From the NCBI GenBank assembly GCA_965194505.1, contig OZ239144.1, positions 558,001-622,000 of the forward strand: DNA of 64,000 nt, read 5' to 3'. The translations under genes were made by a program, and so were the position numbers. Within the stretch, counting starts at the first letter, position 1. The number at the start of each line of letters is the position of its first letter. This document shows positions 50,054 to 59,750 of the stretch, one piece after another. The notes under the pieces are model-generated. The model searched no databases, had not been told where the DNA came from, and saw only the letters and a program-made list of their open reading frames with translations. The DNA is from Hahnella aquatica (GTDB lineage: Bacteria; Pseudomonadota; Gammaproteobacteria; Burkholderiales; Burkholderiaceae_A).

Positions 50054-50660
50054 TTTCGCCGACCCCATGGCAGAGCACAAGCGCCGAGCCCGCTGGCGGC
50101 TCCTTGGCGCCGTTCTGTTCTCCACCGCCACCGCGGCCGTGGTCTTGATGCTCTTTGAGGACACGCCGCGCAGCCTGCAGCAAGACTTCATTCTGAAGTG
50201 GCCTGCACCGTCAGCCGCACCAACGGTTTCGACGCCCACGGAAACGTCTGCGCCCGAGCAGAGCCCGCCTGAGCCCGCGACCAACAAAACTGCTGAGGCT
50301 GCTGCACCAGCGTCGGCCGTGGCTGAGTCCTCTGCAACCCCCGCGCCGGCTCCCCCGACAACCCCGGCGGCATCGTCACCCACGCCCGCTGCACCCAAGT
50401 CTGCCAACGCGAAGACCAAGCCTTACTTTTTGCAGTTGGGCGCCTACTCCCAGAAGTCGTCTGCAGAGGCCGCCCGCAAGAAGCTCGAGGCACCTGGTCG
50501 GCGTCTTATGGTCGTGACCCTTTCAGAGCAGTCTGGGCCGCGCCACCGCCTTCGGATGGGCCCGTTTGCATCCGAGCGCGAGGCCGATGCGGCCCGCGCA
50601 CGCTTGAAGCTCGAGGGTGTTGAGGCCACACTGATACGCCCAGAGGCCCCGCGTGACTGA
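50043..50660 (+). CDS. SPOR-domain membrane protein (DedD-like)
   Basis: A 205-residue protein: a short cytoplasmic start, one membrane helix (WRLLGAVLFSTATAAVVLML), a long Pro/Ala/Thr-rich periplasmic linker, and a C-terminal SPOR domain (YFLQLGAYSQKSSAEAARKKL, HRLRMGPFASEREADAA). SPOR domains bind denuded peptidoglycan at the division site. Position between folC and cvpA matches dedD. Confidence 0.92.
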   Translation: MPADFADPMAEHKRRARWRLLGAVLFSTATAAVVLMLFEDTPRSLQQDFILKWPAPSAAPTVSTPTETSAPEQSPPEPATNKTAEAAAPASAVAESSATPAPAPPTTPAASSPTPAAPKSANAKTKPYFLQLGAYSQKSSAEAARKKLEAPGRRLMVVTLSEQSGPRHRLRMGPFASEREADAARARLKLEGVEATLIRPEAPRD

Positions 50661-51168
50661 GGCCACGAGCTGGATCGACATCGTCTGCGCCGTGGTGGTG
50701 GTGGCCTCGGTGCTGCTCTCCATGCTCCGGGGCCTGGTGCAGGAGGTGGCGTCTCTGGCCGTGTGGATCCTGGCCCTGGTGGGGGCCAGCCGCCTTGCGA
50801 TTTACGGTGCCGAGCCTCTGCAGGAGTGGCTCCCACCCGCCATGGCCATGACTGTGGCCTTTGCCCTCATCTTCGTGCTGATCTTGTTATTGGGCCGCCT
50901 GCTCACGCTCGCCCTCAAGGAATTGGTTCAGGCCGTGGGCGGCGGCTTTCTGGATCGCCTGATGGGTGTGGCCTTTGGCCTGGCCCGCGGATGGGTGATT
51001 CTCACGGTCTTGGCGGTGCTCGCCGCCATGACCCCGCTCATTGGTCAGCCGGCTTGGCAGACTGCAGACAGCCGTCCCGTTCTGGAGTGGTCCATTCGTG
51101 TGGCTGCACCGTGGCTTCCAGATGCCGTGTCGTCCCGCGTTCAACTCGATTCTTTGAAAAGGCCCTAG
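50653..51168 (+). CDS. cvpA: CvpA-family membrane protein
   Basis: A 171-residue protein with four membrane segments: WIDIVCAVVVVASVLLSMLRG, the GLVQEVASLAVWI core and the C-terminal GVAFGLARGWVILTVL. CvpA is needed for colicin V production and envelope stress resistance in E. coli and sits before purF widely. It starts at a GTG overlapping the SPOR gene. Confidence 0.93.
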   Translation: MTEATSWIDIVCAVVVVASVLLSMLRGLVQEVASLAVWILALVGASRLAIYGAEPLQEWLPPAMAMTVAFALIFVLILLLGRLLTLALKELVQAVGGGFLDRLMGVAFGLARGWVILTVLAVLAAMTPLIGQPAWQTADSRPVLEWSIRVAAPWLPDAVSSRVQLDSLKRP

Positions 51169-51170
51169 CC

Positions 51171-52628
51171 ATGTGTGGTGTCGTTGGAATTGTTGCAGCC
51201 CATCCGGTGAATCAGTCGCTCTACGATGCGCTGCTGCTGATGCAGCATCGTGGCCAGGATGCGGCGGGCATCGCCACGGCCCAGGGCAAGCGCATTCATT
51301 TGTCGAGGGGCACGGGCCTGGTGCGCGATGTCTTTCGCACCCGTGACATGCGCAACCTCTACGGCAACATGGGCATCGGACATGTTCGGTACCCGACGGC
51401 CGGCAGTGCCATGAGTGCTGAGGAGGCCCAGCCCTTCTATGTGAATGCGCCCTTTGGCATTGTGCTCGGTCACAACGGCAACCTCACCAACGCGGGTGAA
51501 CTCCAAGACGACATGTACCGCCGTGATCGGCGTCACATCAACACCGAGTCGGACTCCGAGGTGCTGCTCAATGTCTTTGCCCATGAACTGCAGCAGGCCG
51601 TCAGTGGCCTCACGCTCGACCCAGATGCGGTCTTTGCAGCGGTGAGTGTTCTGCAGCGCAGGGCCAAGGGGGCCTACGCCTGCGTGACCATGATTCCACG
51701 CTTTGGCGTCATCGGTTTCCGTGACCCATACGGCATTCGTCCGCTGGTCTTGGGCGAGCGCGATGAAGGCACGGGAAAGGATTACATCCTCGCCTCGGAG
51801 TCGGTGGCCTTGGAGGGCCTGGGCTTTCGTCTGGTGCGTGACATCGCCCCGGGCGAGTGCATTGTGATCACGGAGGACCGAGAGGTCTTCTCCAAGCAGT
51901 GCGGCCAGCATTCAAGCCTGAACCCCTGTGTGTTCGAGTTCGTCTATTTCGCGCGGCCCGACTCACAGATCGATGGCATCTCCGTGTACGACGCCCGACT
52001 CAAGATGGGTGAGACCCTGGCCGCCCAGGTGGCCAAGGCCTTTCCAGGTGGCGACATCGATGTGGTCATGCCCATTCCCGATTCCAGCCGGCCTGCGGCC
52101 CTTCAGTTGGCCATGCACCTCAACGTGCCCTATCGAGAGGGCTTCATCAAGAACCGTTACGTGGGCCGCACCTTCATCATGCCCGGCCAGGAGGTGCGCA
52201 AGCGGTCGGTTCGGCAAAAGCTCAACGCCATGGCCTCGGAGTTCAGAGGCAAGCGGGTGCTCATCGTCGATGACTCCATTGTTCGCGGAACCACGAGTCG
52301 AGAGATTGTGAGCATGGCCCGAGAGTCGGGTGCGCGGGGCGTGGTCTTTGCCTCGGCGGCCCCGCCCGTGCGCTTTCCGAATGTCTATGGCATTGACATG
52401 CCCACCCGTCGCGAACTCATTGCCCATGGCCGCAGCGATGATGAGATCTGCGAGGCCATTGGGGCCGATGCGCTCGTCTACCAGGGGATCGATGCCATGA
52501 AGGCCGATGTGAGAGGCTTCAATCCGGCCGTCACCGGGCTGGAGGCATCGTGCTTTGATGGCCACTACATCACGGGCGATGTCACCGCCGCCTGGCTAGA
52601 CCAGCTTGAGGAGCAACGACATGGCTGA
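51171..52628 (+). CDS. purF: Amidophosphoribosyltransferase
   Basis: A 485-residue first enzyme of purine synthesis. The glutaminase nucleophile is Cys2 (MCGVVGI), followed by LLLMQHRGQDAAGIAT; the PRPP site is VLIVDDSIVRGTTS. It lies two bases after cvpA and overlaps metZ by eight bases. Confidence 0.98.
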   Translation: MCGVVGIVAAHPVNQSLYDALLLMQHRGQDAAGIATAQGKRIHLSRGTGLVRDVFRTRDMRNLYGNMGIGHVRYPTAGSAMSAEEAQPFYVNAPFGIVLGHNGNLTNAGELQDDMYRRDRRHINTESDSEVLLNVFAHELQQAVSGLTLDPDAVFAAVSVLQRRAKGAYACVTMIPRFGVIGFRDPYGIRPLVLGERDEGTGKDYILASESVALEGLGFRLVRDIAPGECIVITEDREVFSKQCGQHSSLNPCVFEFVYFARPDSQIDGISVYDARLKMGETLAAQVAKAFPGGDIDVVMPIPDSSRPAALQLAMHLNVPYREGFIKNRYVGRTFIMPGQEVRKRSVRQKLNAMASEFRGKRVLIVDDSIVRGTTSREIVSMARESGARGVVFASAAPPVRFPNVYGIDMPTRRELIAHGRSDDEICEAIGADALVYQGIDAMKADVRGFNPAVTGLEASCFDGHYITGDVTAAWLDQLEEQRHG

Positions 52629-53856
52629 TTCCAAAGGTGTGAACCCGCCGAAGGCCGAGGGTCACGAGGGGCTTGAGGGCATGGGCTTTGGCACCCGGGC
52701 GGTGAGGGCGGGCACGGCCCGGTCTCAGTTTGGCGAGCACTCCGAGGCCATGTACCTGACCTCGAGCTTTGTCTTTGAGGATGCCGAGCAGGCCGCGCGC
52801 CGTTTTCAGAACCAGGAGCCAGGGCCGGTCTACTCGCGGTTTACCAACCCGTCTGTTCAGATGTTCGAAGAGCGACTGGCGTCGCTCGAAGGGGCCGAGG
52901 ACTGCGTGGCCACGGCCACTGGCATGTCGGCCATTCTCTCGGTCTGCCTGGGCCTGCTCAAGGCCGGCGATGAGATCGTGACCACGGGAAGCCTCTTTGG
53001 TGCCACCATCCAGCTCTTTGACAACTTCATCAAGAAGTTTGGTGTGGGTGTGCGCTATGTCTCGCTCACCGATCCGTCGGCTTGGAAGGCGGCCATCACA
53101 CCACAGACCAGGCTCTTCTACCTGGAGACGCCGTCGAATCCGCTCACCGAGATTGCAGACCTTGAGGCCATTGGCAAGATTGCGCGTGAGGCGGGCGTGA
53201 TCACGGTGGTGGACAACTGCTTCTGCACCCCCGCCCTGCAGCAGCCCCTTCGTTACCCCATCGACCTGGTGCTGCACTCGGCCACGAAGTACATCGATGG
53301 TCAGGGCCGTGTGCTCGGTGGTGCGGTGGCTGGGCCCAGCAAGCTTGTGCACGAGGTGCGCCAGGTGGTGCGCACCTGTGGGCCCTCGCTCTCACCCTTC
53401 AATGCCTGGGTGCTGCACAAGTCACTCGAGACCCTGCAGATTCGCATGCGCGCCCACTCCGAGAATGCCCTGGCCCTGGCCACCTGGCTCTCCACGCAGC
53501 CCGCCGTGGGCCGTGTTTTGTATCCCGGCCTATCGTCGCACCCCCAGCATGCACTGGCCACGCGTCAGCAGTCGGCGGGCGGCGCCATTGTCTCCTTTGA
53601 GCTCAAGGGTGACTCCGCACAGGCCATGCAACAAAAGGCTTTTGGGCTGGTCAATGCGGTGAAGGTCTTCTCGCGCACAGGCAACCTGGGTGACACGCGC
53701 AGCATCATCACCCACCCGGGCTCCACCACGCATGGCCGCATCAGTGAAGAGGCTCGTCAGCGGGCGGGCATCACCCAAGGGCTCATTCGCCTGGCGGTGG
53801 GCCTGGAGGATGTGGCAGACCTGCAGCGCGACCTGGCGCAGGGCCTGGACGGTTAG
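52621..53856 (+). CDS. metZ: O-succinylhomoserine sulfhydrylase
   Basis: A 411-residue Cys/Met-metabolism PLP enzyme: GMGFGTRAVRAG, SRFTNPSVQMFEERLA, the PLP lysine in HSATKYIDGQGRV, and NLGDTRSIITHP. MetZ adds sulfide to O-succinylhomoserine to make homocysteine. It would use the sulfide made by the island's sulfate-reduction genes. The start at 52621 is the family-consistent ATG. Confidence 0.95.
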   Translation: MADSKGVNPPKAEGHEGLEGMGFGTRAVRAGTARSQFGEHSEAMYLTSSFVFEDAEQAARRFQNQEPGPVYSRFTNPSVQMFEERLASLEGAEDCVATATGMSAILSVCLGLLKAGDEIVTTGSLFGATIQLFDNFIKKFGVGVRYVSLTDPSAWKAAITPQTRLFYLETPSNPLTEIADLEAIGKIAREAGVITVVDNCFCTPALQQPLRYPIDLVLHSATKYIDGQGRVLGGAVAGPSKLVHEVRQVVRTCGPSLSPFNAWVLHKSLETLQIRMRAHSENALALATWLSTQPAVGRVLYPGLSSHPQHALATRQQSAGGAIVSFELKGDSAQAMQQKAFGLVNAVKVFSRTGNLGDTRSIITHPGSTTHGRISEEARQRAGITQGLIRLAVGLEDVADLQRDLAQGLDG

Positions 53857-53862
53857 TCGACA

Positions 53863-54408
53863 TCAGCCGTGAATGCGCCGAAAGCCGGTGATCCTCGGGC
53901 CCCAATAACTGCTTACGAGGCTCTCGAGCCGAACCGTTCCCCCCTCGGTGGGCGCATGCACAAAGCGGTTTTGACCAATGTAAATGCCGACATGGGAATA
54001 CTCCTTGCCGGTGGTGTTGAAGAAGACCAGGTCTCCCGGGAGTCGGTCCTCGGCGGGCACCTCGCGGCCAGCTGACCACATTTTCTCCACCGTGCGCGGC
54101 AGCGTCTTGCCTGTGGCGCGGCGCATCACGTAGACCACCAGGCCACTGCAATCGAACCCACCCGCAGGCGTGTTGCCTCCCCATCGGTAGGGAATGCCCA
54201 CCAACGAGAAGGCATGCAGTGCGGGCTCGGCAAAGCCCTTCTCCGTGGCCTCCAGGCGCGCGGGTGGAAGGGCACTGCGGCGCGTTCCAGACACCGGGGC
54301 CGCACCCGAGCCGGTGGCCCCCCAAAGCCCCGCACAGCCGGAGAGAAGTAACGGGGAGGACGCCGCGATGAGCAGGAGCAGTCGACGTCGCTTAACGGTA
54401 GATGTCAT
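53863..54408 (-). CDS. NlpC/P60-family lipoprotein peptidase
   Basis: A 181-residue protein. The lipobox LLLSGC near residue 25 indicates a lipoprotein. The catalytic Cys is in GGFDCSGLVVYV, the His in YSHVGIYIGQ, with a second His/Asn after. NlpC/P60 enzymes cut peptidoglycan stem peptides. The start at 54408 is set by the signal peptide. Convergent with metZ. Confidence 0.93.
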   Translation of the reverse strand: MTSTVKRRRLLLLIAASSPLLLSGCAGLWGATGSGAAPVSGTRRSALPPARLEATEKGFAEPALHAFSLVGIPYRWGGNTPAGGFDCSGLVVYVMRRATGKTLPRTVEKMWSAGREVPAEDRLPGDLVFFNTTGKEYSHVGIYIGQNRFVHAPTEGGTVRLESLVSSYWGPRITGFRRIHG

Positions 54409-54536
54409 ATCGAATTGTCTCGGGAAGTCGTATTGCGAGCGTGGTCGAACCTCTTTTATGAACATGTGACCGCCATACATAGATAGCTTTGACTCTATCA
54501 GCCGCCTCAGAGAATCGCGGCCCTCTTGTCGCTCCG

Positions 54537-57500
54537 CTAACGAAAATCCCTCGACTCGCTGGCCAGGCGGCCCAGGGCCTCAGCCAGCAGGTGTGTGTGG
54601 TCTTCCACCCGAAGGGCCAAGAGGTTCAAGACCTGGCCGGGTGCATCAGTGGGAATATTTTCATCGCGCTGCCAACGGCCATAGGTGGTGATGAGCTGGC
54701 CATGCAGGGTGGCATCTCGATGCCGCTCGAGCACATCGGGCCAGACCACCACATTGATGCGGCCGGTTTCATCTTCGAGAGTGAGGAACAGGATGCCCTT
54801 GGCGGTGCTCGGCCGCTGACGATGGGTCACCAGCCCGCTGGCCCGCGCAAGCCGCCCGTGGGGATGGTGTCTGAGCTCTGAGAAGGGCCTGCTCTGAAAG
54901 CGCGCCGCCAGAACGGGCCGCAGGAACGCCACGGGGTGACGACCCAGGCTCAGCCCCATGCTGGCGTAGTCGTGTGCCACATCGTCGGCCTCGGTGGGTG
55001 GCAGCAGCAGACCTTCGTTCAGGCTGGGCTCGGCCACCTGGGCCGGGGCCAGGAATGCAGTGGGCCGCTCATGGCCTGCGGCCTGCCAGGCAGCCTCGTG
55101 CCGGTGGGCGGACAACGATCGAAGGGCCTGTGCGGCGGCCAAGGCCTGAAGGTCGGATCGCGTCAGGCCTGCGCGTTGTGCGAGCGCTTGAATGGATTCA
55201 AACGGGCCTTGCTGACGGGCCAGCACGATTCGCCTGGCAGCATCGGCAGGAAGCTGCCCCACCATCTGAAGGCCAAGCCGCACAGGCCGGTACGGCTGCT
55301 TGGGGTCGTTACCGGCCTCGAGCATGGCGCCCACGCCACTGGCCTGAACATCCACCGGACGCACGGTGACGCCATGGTCTTGTGCATCTCGCACGAGCTG
55401 GGCTGGTGCATAAAAGCCCATGGGCTGGGCATTGAGCAGGGCCACCAGAAAGGCATCGGGATGGTGGCACTTGAGCCAGCAGCTCACATAAACAAGCAGC
55501 GCAAAACTGGCGGCATGTGACTCCGGAAAGCCGTACTCACCAAAGCCTTCAATCTGGGCAAAGACCCGTTGGGCAAACTCACGGGTGTAGCCGCGCATGA
55601 GCATGCCGTTGATGACCTTGTCGTGGAATGGCCCCAGGCTGCCACGCCGTCGCCAGGCGGCCATGGCCCGCCGGAGCTGATCGGCCTCGCCCGGTGTGAA
55701 GCCTGCAGCCAGAATGGCCAGCTGCATGACCTGCTCTTGAAAGATGGGCACACCCAGGGTTCGTGCAAGGGCCGTCTTCACGGCTGGGCTTGGATAGTCG
55801 ATGGGCTCCAAGCCCTGGCGTCGCCGCAGGTAGGGATGCACCATGCCCCCCTGAATGGGCCCGGGCCGAACAATCGCCACCTCGATGACGAGGTCGTAAA
55901 AGCAGGCGGGCTTGAGCCGCGGCAGCATGCTCATCTGAGCACGCGACTCGATCTGAAACACGCCAATGGTGTCGGCCGCCTGAATCATGCGGTAGGTGCT
56001 GGCATCTTCGGCAGGCACCTCTTGCATCCAGAGGGAACGGGGCTGGCCTTGGTCGTCGCGCAGGCCTAGTTTCTGGCCCACGCAGGCCAGGGCCTGCCGA
56101 ATGGCGCTCAGCATGCCCAGGGCCAGCACGTCCACCTTGAGCAGGCCCAGGGCATCGATGTCGTCCTTGTCCCACTGCAGCACCGTGCGATCGGCCATGG
56201 CCGCGTTCTCCACTGGCACGAGATCGCTGAGCTGGTGGCGTGCAATCACAAAGCCGCCCACATGCTGAGAGAGATGGCGCGGAAAGCCCACGAGGTCGGT
56301 GGCCAGTTGGGCCCACCGGCCCAGCAGCTTGTCGGGGGGCATGGAGGGCAGCGGAGACTCCAGCGGCAGGGCGGCGCGGCGTGCAAGGCCCTGGCCGATG
56401 GTCTCAGACAGGCCCTCGGTGGAGATGGCCTTGCCATCCCACCAGCTGTGGCCCTTGGCGGCTGCATCGATCAGGATGGGGTCGATGCCCAAGGCCTTGC
56501 CAGTGTCTCGGAGGGCGGACCGTGGTCGGTACCGAATGATGGCCGCCGCCAGGGCCGCACGGTGGCGGCCGTACTTGGTGTAGATGTACTGGATGATCTC
56601 TTCGCGGCGTTGGTGTTCGAAGTCGACATCGATGTCGGGTGGTTCATTGCGCTCCTTGGAGATGAAACGCTCAAAGAGCATGCTCATGCGAGAGGGATCG
56701 ACCTCGGTGATGCCCAGGCAATAGCAGACCGCGGAGTTGGCTGCAGAGCCACGGCCTTGGCAGAGAATGCCCTGGGCCCGTGCGAAGGCCACGATGTCGT
56801 AGACCGTGAGGAAGTAAGGCTCGTAGTGCAGCTCATGAATGAGCTGGAGCTCATGCTCGATCTGTTGCCGAACACTGGCGGGCATGCCCTCTGGGTACTG
56901 GCCCAGTGGAAAGCGTCTGCGGGCGCCTTCCTCGGTGAGGTGGCGCAGCCACTGCGTGGGGTTGAGGCCCTCGGGCACGATTTCGTCGGGGTACTCATAG
57001 CGCAGTTCATCGAGTGAGAATCGGCAGCGCTCTGCAATCCACAGGCTGTTGTGCATGAGCGATGCAGGGTAGAGGCGTGCGAGCCGCAGCCGTGGCCGCA
57101 GGTAGGCCTCGGCGTTGGCCAGCAGGTGCTGGCCACAGTCTGGCAGTGGCTGGCCATGGCCGATGGCCGCGACCAGGTCGGCCAGGGGCTTGTCTCGGCG
57201 ACGGGCCATTCGCACATCGCCCACGGCCACCAGGCCCACGCGCAAGAGGCCACCCAGGGCCAGCAGCTGTTGCAGCCAGGCGCGGTCGTCTGCTCGAAGC
57301 TGCAGGCTCACGCCCATCCAGAGGCGATCGCCCAGGCAGGCCTTGAGCCATTGCCCGGTGGCATGCAGGCTGGTCTCGGGGCCAGTGGGGCTGGGCAGCC
57401 AAATGGCCCAGCAGTTCTCAAGCGGCTGGTGGGTGAGGTCGTCTTGGCAGACCTGGTAGTGGCCCTTGCCCACCCGGCGTCGGCCCAGTGTGATGAACCG

Positions 57501-57767
57501 ACACAGCTGCTGCCAGCCCTGTTTGTTCTGGGCCAAGAAGGCCAGGCGCGGGCCTTGTTCGAGCACGAACTGCGCGCCATGAATGATGGGCAGGCCGGTG
57601 GCCTGGCCAGCCAGGTGGGCCCGAACGCTGCCCGAGACACTGGCTTCATCGGTGAGGGCCAGTGCGGCATAGCCCAAGGCCTTGGCACGTGCCACCAGGT
57701 CTTCGGGGTGGGAGGCTCCCGACTGAAAGGAAAAATTACTCGCGCAGATGAGCTCGGCGTAGTCCAT
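54537..57767 (-). CDS. dnaE2: Error-prone DNA polymerase ImuC (DnaE2)
   Basis: A 1076-residue C-family polymerase: PHP domain at the N-terminus (AELICASNFSFQSGASHPEDL), the catalytic aspartates in PDIDVDFEHQRREEII, an LQWDKDDIDALGLLKVDVLALG block, and an OB fold near the C-terminus. It acts with ImuA and ImuB in damage-induced mutagenesis. The start at 57767 fits the family. It is the last gene of the LexA-controlled operon, 14 bases after imuB. Confidence 0.95.
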   Translation of the reverse strand: MDYAELICASNFSFQSGASHPEDLVARAKALGYAALALTDEASVSGSVRAHLAGQATGLPIIHGAQFVLEQGPRLAFLAQNKQGWQQLCRFITLGRRRVGKGHYQVCQDDLTHQPLENCWAIWLPSPTGPETSLHATGQWLKACLGDRLWMGVSLQLRADDRAWLQQLLALGGLLRVGLVAVGDVRMARRRDKPLADLVAAIGHGQPLPDCGQHLLANAEAYLRPRLRLARLYPASLMHNSLWIAERCRFSLDELRYEYPDEIVPEGLNPTQWLRHLTEEGARRRFPLGQYPEGMPASVRQQIEHELQLIHELHYEPYFLTVYDIVAFARAQGILCQGRGSAANSAVCYCLGITEVDPSRMSMLFERFISKERNEPPDIDVDFEHQRREEIIQYIYTKYGRHRAALAAAIIRYRPRSALRDTGKALGIDPILIDAAAKGHSWWDGKAISTEGLSETIGQGLARRAALPLESPLPSMPPDKLLGRWAQLATDLVGFPRHLSQHVGGFVIARHQLSDLVPVENAAMADRTVLQWDKDDIDALGLLKVDVLALGMLSAIRQALACVGQKLGLRDDQGQPRSLWMQEVPAEDASTYRMIQAADTIGVFQIESRAQMSMLPRLKPACFYDLVIEVAIVRPGPIQGGMVHPYLRRRQGLEPIDYPSPAVKTALARTLGVPIFQEQVMQLAILAAGFTPGEADQLRRAMAAWRRRGSLGPFHDKVINGMLMRGYTREFAQRVFAQIEGFGEYGFPESHAASFALLVYVSCWLKCHHPDAFLVALLNAQPMGFYAPAQLVRDAQDHGVTVRPVDVQASGVGAMLEAGNDPKQPYRPVRLGLQMVGQLPADAARRIVLARQQGPFESIQALAQRAGLTRSDLQALAAAQALRSLSAHRHEAAWQAAGHERPTAFLAPAQVAEPSLNEGLLLPPTEADDVAHDYASMGLSLGRHPVAFLRPVLAARFQSRPFSELRHHPHGRLARASGLVTHRQRPSTAKGILFLTLEDETGRINVVVWPDVLERHRDATLHGQLITTYGRWQRDENIPTDAPGQVLNLLALRVEDHTHLLAEALGRLASESRDFR

Positions 57768-57781
57768 GGGGGTGGATGTGC

Positions 57782-59086
57782 TCAGCCAAAGAGGCCGTGC
57801 AGAAACCACTCGTGGGCCGGGGTGCGAAAGACCCAGACCAGTCGGTGGTCCTGGGTCTCGGCCACGAAGTAATCGCGTGCGATGGGGCTCGACCACCATT
57901 CGGCCTCAATGCGCTCGGGGCCTGCCCGCAGGCGCAAGGGGCCTTCGTAGAGGGGACGATCCTTCGAGAGCCCCAAGGCCAAGGGGGCCTGCAAGAGCCA
58001 GACTGGCCGAGGGGGTAGGGCCGCCATGGGCACCGATGACGGCAATGCCTTGGATGCAGACGGCCGCTGGGCAGACCAGTCTTCCAAGCTGCTGGCCGAT
58101 TCGGGGCGGTGGCTGTTGCAGACCACCAGCCGTGAGACCTGGTGGTTGCCCAGCCGTGCAGAGAGCCTTTCGCACAAGGCCTGCAGCCCCTCGTGTGTCT
58201 CGGTGGGGTGTGTCTGGGGGAAGAGATCGGGTGTTGGGTTCTCAAGCGGCACAGGAGTGTCGAGCAGCAGGGCCACCCCACTGACCGGTGCGGCCAGGCT
58301 GGTCTGGCCAAGCCGTTCAGACAACAGCCGCCCAATGCGTTCATGGTCTCGGCTTGCGCCCGAGAGCCGAATGAGAAGGTCTTGGTGGCGCCGACGCCCT
58401 TGGTGGAAACGAAAGCAGAGTGACTCCACGCCAGAGTGTTTGGCAGCCAGCCAGGCCAGCCCCGCTTCCAGCAGCCGCTGGCAGGCAGACTCCAAGATGG
58501 CCTTGGCGTCGGTGGGCAGCGCAAATTCGAGGCCTTCTTCAAATGTGGCTGGTGGCTCGATGGGCAGGCGGGGGTCGGGCCGTTCCCCCAGGGCGGCTTC
58601 TAACGCTTCGACAAAAGCCTTTCCAAATCGCCGGCGCAGCCCTGCACGGGGCAGGCTGAGCAGGGCCCCCAGTGTGCTGAGCCCCATCTGGGAGAAGCGT
58701 TCTTGGTGGGCCATGGCCTCGGGCACCACAGAGAGCGGGAGGTCTTGGAGTGGCCGGCCGGGTGCACACACATGCCATTCGGCCAGCCGCGGGGTGGGGG
58801 CCTGGGCCAGTTGTAGGCTGGGCCAGCCCAGGCGGGTGGCACCGGTTTCGAGTGCCTGCAGCAGGCGGCCGCAGCCACCCCACAGGCGAAGGCTGGGGGC
58901 AACCTCGAGCAGGATGACATCGGGCCATTGGCCCAAACAGACGTCTGGCGTGAACTGCAATGCCCACTGGGCCATGCGCATGCGCACGGCCGAAAACGAC
59001 TCAGTGGGATGCAGGCGAACGCAGGCTGGTGGTGTGAGGCCGCAGGAGGGGCTGGCGTTCGGGAATTGGCAGGCGATCCAGAGCAT
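57782..59086 (-). CDS. imuB: ImuB, Y-family polymerase-like protein
   Basis: A 434-residue DinB-like protein: LWIACQFPNAS at the start, DVILLEVAPSLRLWGG in place of the catalytic acidic residues, and a helix-hairpin-helix-like ALLSLPRAGLRRRFG. ImuB lacks polymerase activity and acts as a hub for DnaE2 and the sliding clamp. The start at 59086 lies inside the end of imuA (86-base overlap). Confidence 0.9.
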   Translation of the reverse strand: MLWIACQFPNASPSCGLTPPACVRLHPTESFSAVRMRMAQWALQFTPDVCLGQWPDVILLEVAPSLRLWGGCGRLLQALETGATRLGWPSLQLAQAPTPRLAEWHVCAPGRPLQDLPLSVVPEAMAHQERFSQMGLSTLGALLSLPRAGLRRRFGKAFVEALEAALGERPDPRLPIEPPATFEEGLEFALPTDAKAILESACQRLLEAGLAWLAAKHSGVESLCFRFHQGRRRHQDLLIRLSGASRDHERIGRLLSERLGQTSLAAPVSGVALLLDTPVPLENPTPDLFPQTHPTETHEGLQALCERLSARLGNHQVSRLVVCNSHRPESASSLEDWSAQRPSASKALPSSVPMAALPPRPVWLLQAPLALGLSKDRPLYEGPLRLRAGPERIEAEWWSSPIARDYFVAETQDHRLVWVFRTPAHEWFLHGLFG

Positions 59087-59750
59087 GGGCCTCTTCCAGG
59101 GGGCGAAGGGCTCGGCTGGCCATGGGCACATTCACCAAGATGGGCTCGGCCGAAACAGGGCCCCGACGCTTGAGCAGTTGAACGGCCAGGCCCGGGTAAT
59201 GGCGGGGCAGCAGGGCCAGCCGCAGGGGTGCGGGCGAGGGCTGTTCCTGGGCTTCAAAGGGCCGAAACAGGAAGACCGGTCCCTGGGCCGCGCGGGCTGC
59301 GAGTTGAAAACGACGCAGGGCCTCTGGCTTGGTGGTGGCATCGAGCCAGGCCACCAGGGCGCCGAACCGGTTGCTGCGCAGGCTTTGCTCCAGGGCCCAG
59401 AGGCGGTCTGCGGCATGGCGGGCCCGCACGACCAGGAATTGTTCGGTGGGCAGGCCCAGCGCCGCCAAGGCAGGGGCATAAGGAATGTGGGGCGGTGCCA
59501 GCAAAAGAATGTGCCGGCCTGTTTGGGCCAGGCGCTGCAGGGCCGGTGCCAAGAGCCGCCATTCACCCACGCCCAGGGCGCGGACCATGAGTTCGGTGAG
59601 GCAGCCCGGTGGCCAGCCCCCGCCGGGGAGTTGGGCATCGAGCCGTGCATGCCCGCTGGGAACAGAGGCGGGGCCTTGGTGCGGCACATGGCCAGCCGCC
59701 CGCCACAGGCTTGGGTGGCGTTGCACGAGGTCTTCCACAATGGGGTTCAT
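59001..59750 (-). CDS. imuA: ImuA, RecA-like accessory protein
   Basis: A 249-residue protein: GHARLDAQLPGGGWPPGCLTEL near the start, typical of the degenerate RecA-like ImuA proteins, then a long Ala/Leu-rich body. It is part of the ImuA-ImuB-DnaE2 mutasome. Its ATG follows the lexA stop without a gap. Confidence 0.9.
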   Translation of the reverse strand: MNPIVEDLVQRHPSLWRAAGHVPHQGPASVPSGHARLDAQLPGGGWPPGCLTELMVRALGVGEWRLLAPALQRLAQTGRHILLLAPPHIPYAPALAALGLPTEQFLVVRARHAADRLWALEQSLRSNRFGALVAWLDATTKPEALRRFQLAARAAQGPVFLFRPFEAQEQPSPAPLRLALLPRHYPGLAVQLLKRRGPVSAEPILVNVPMASRALRPLEEAHALDRLPIPERQPLLRPHTTSLRSPASH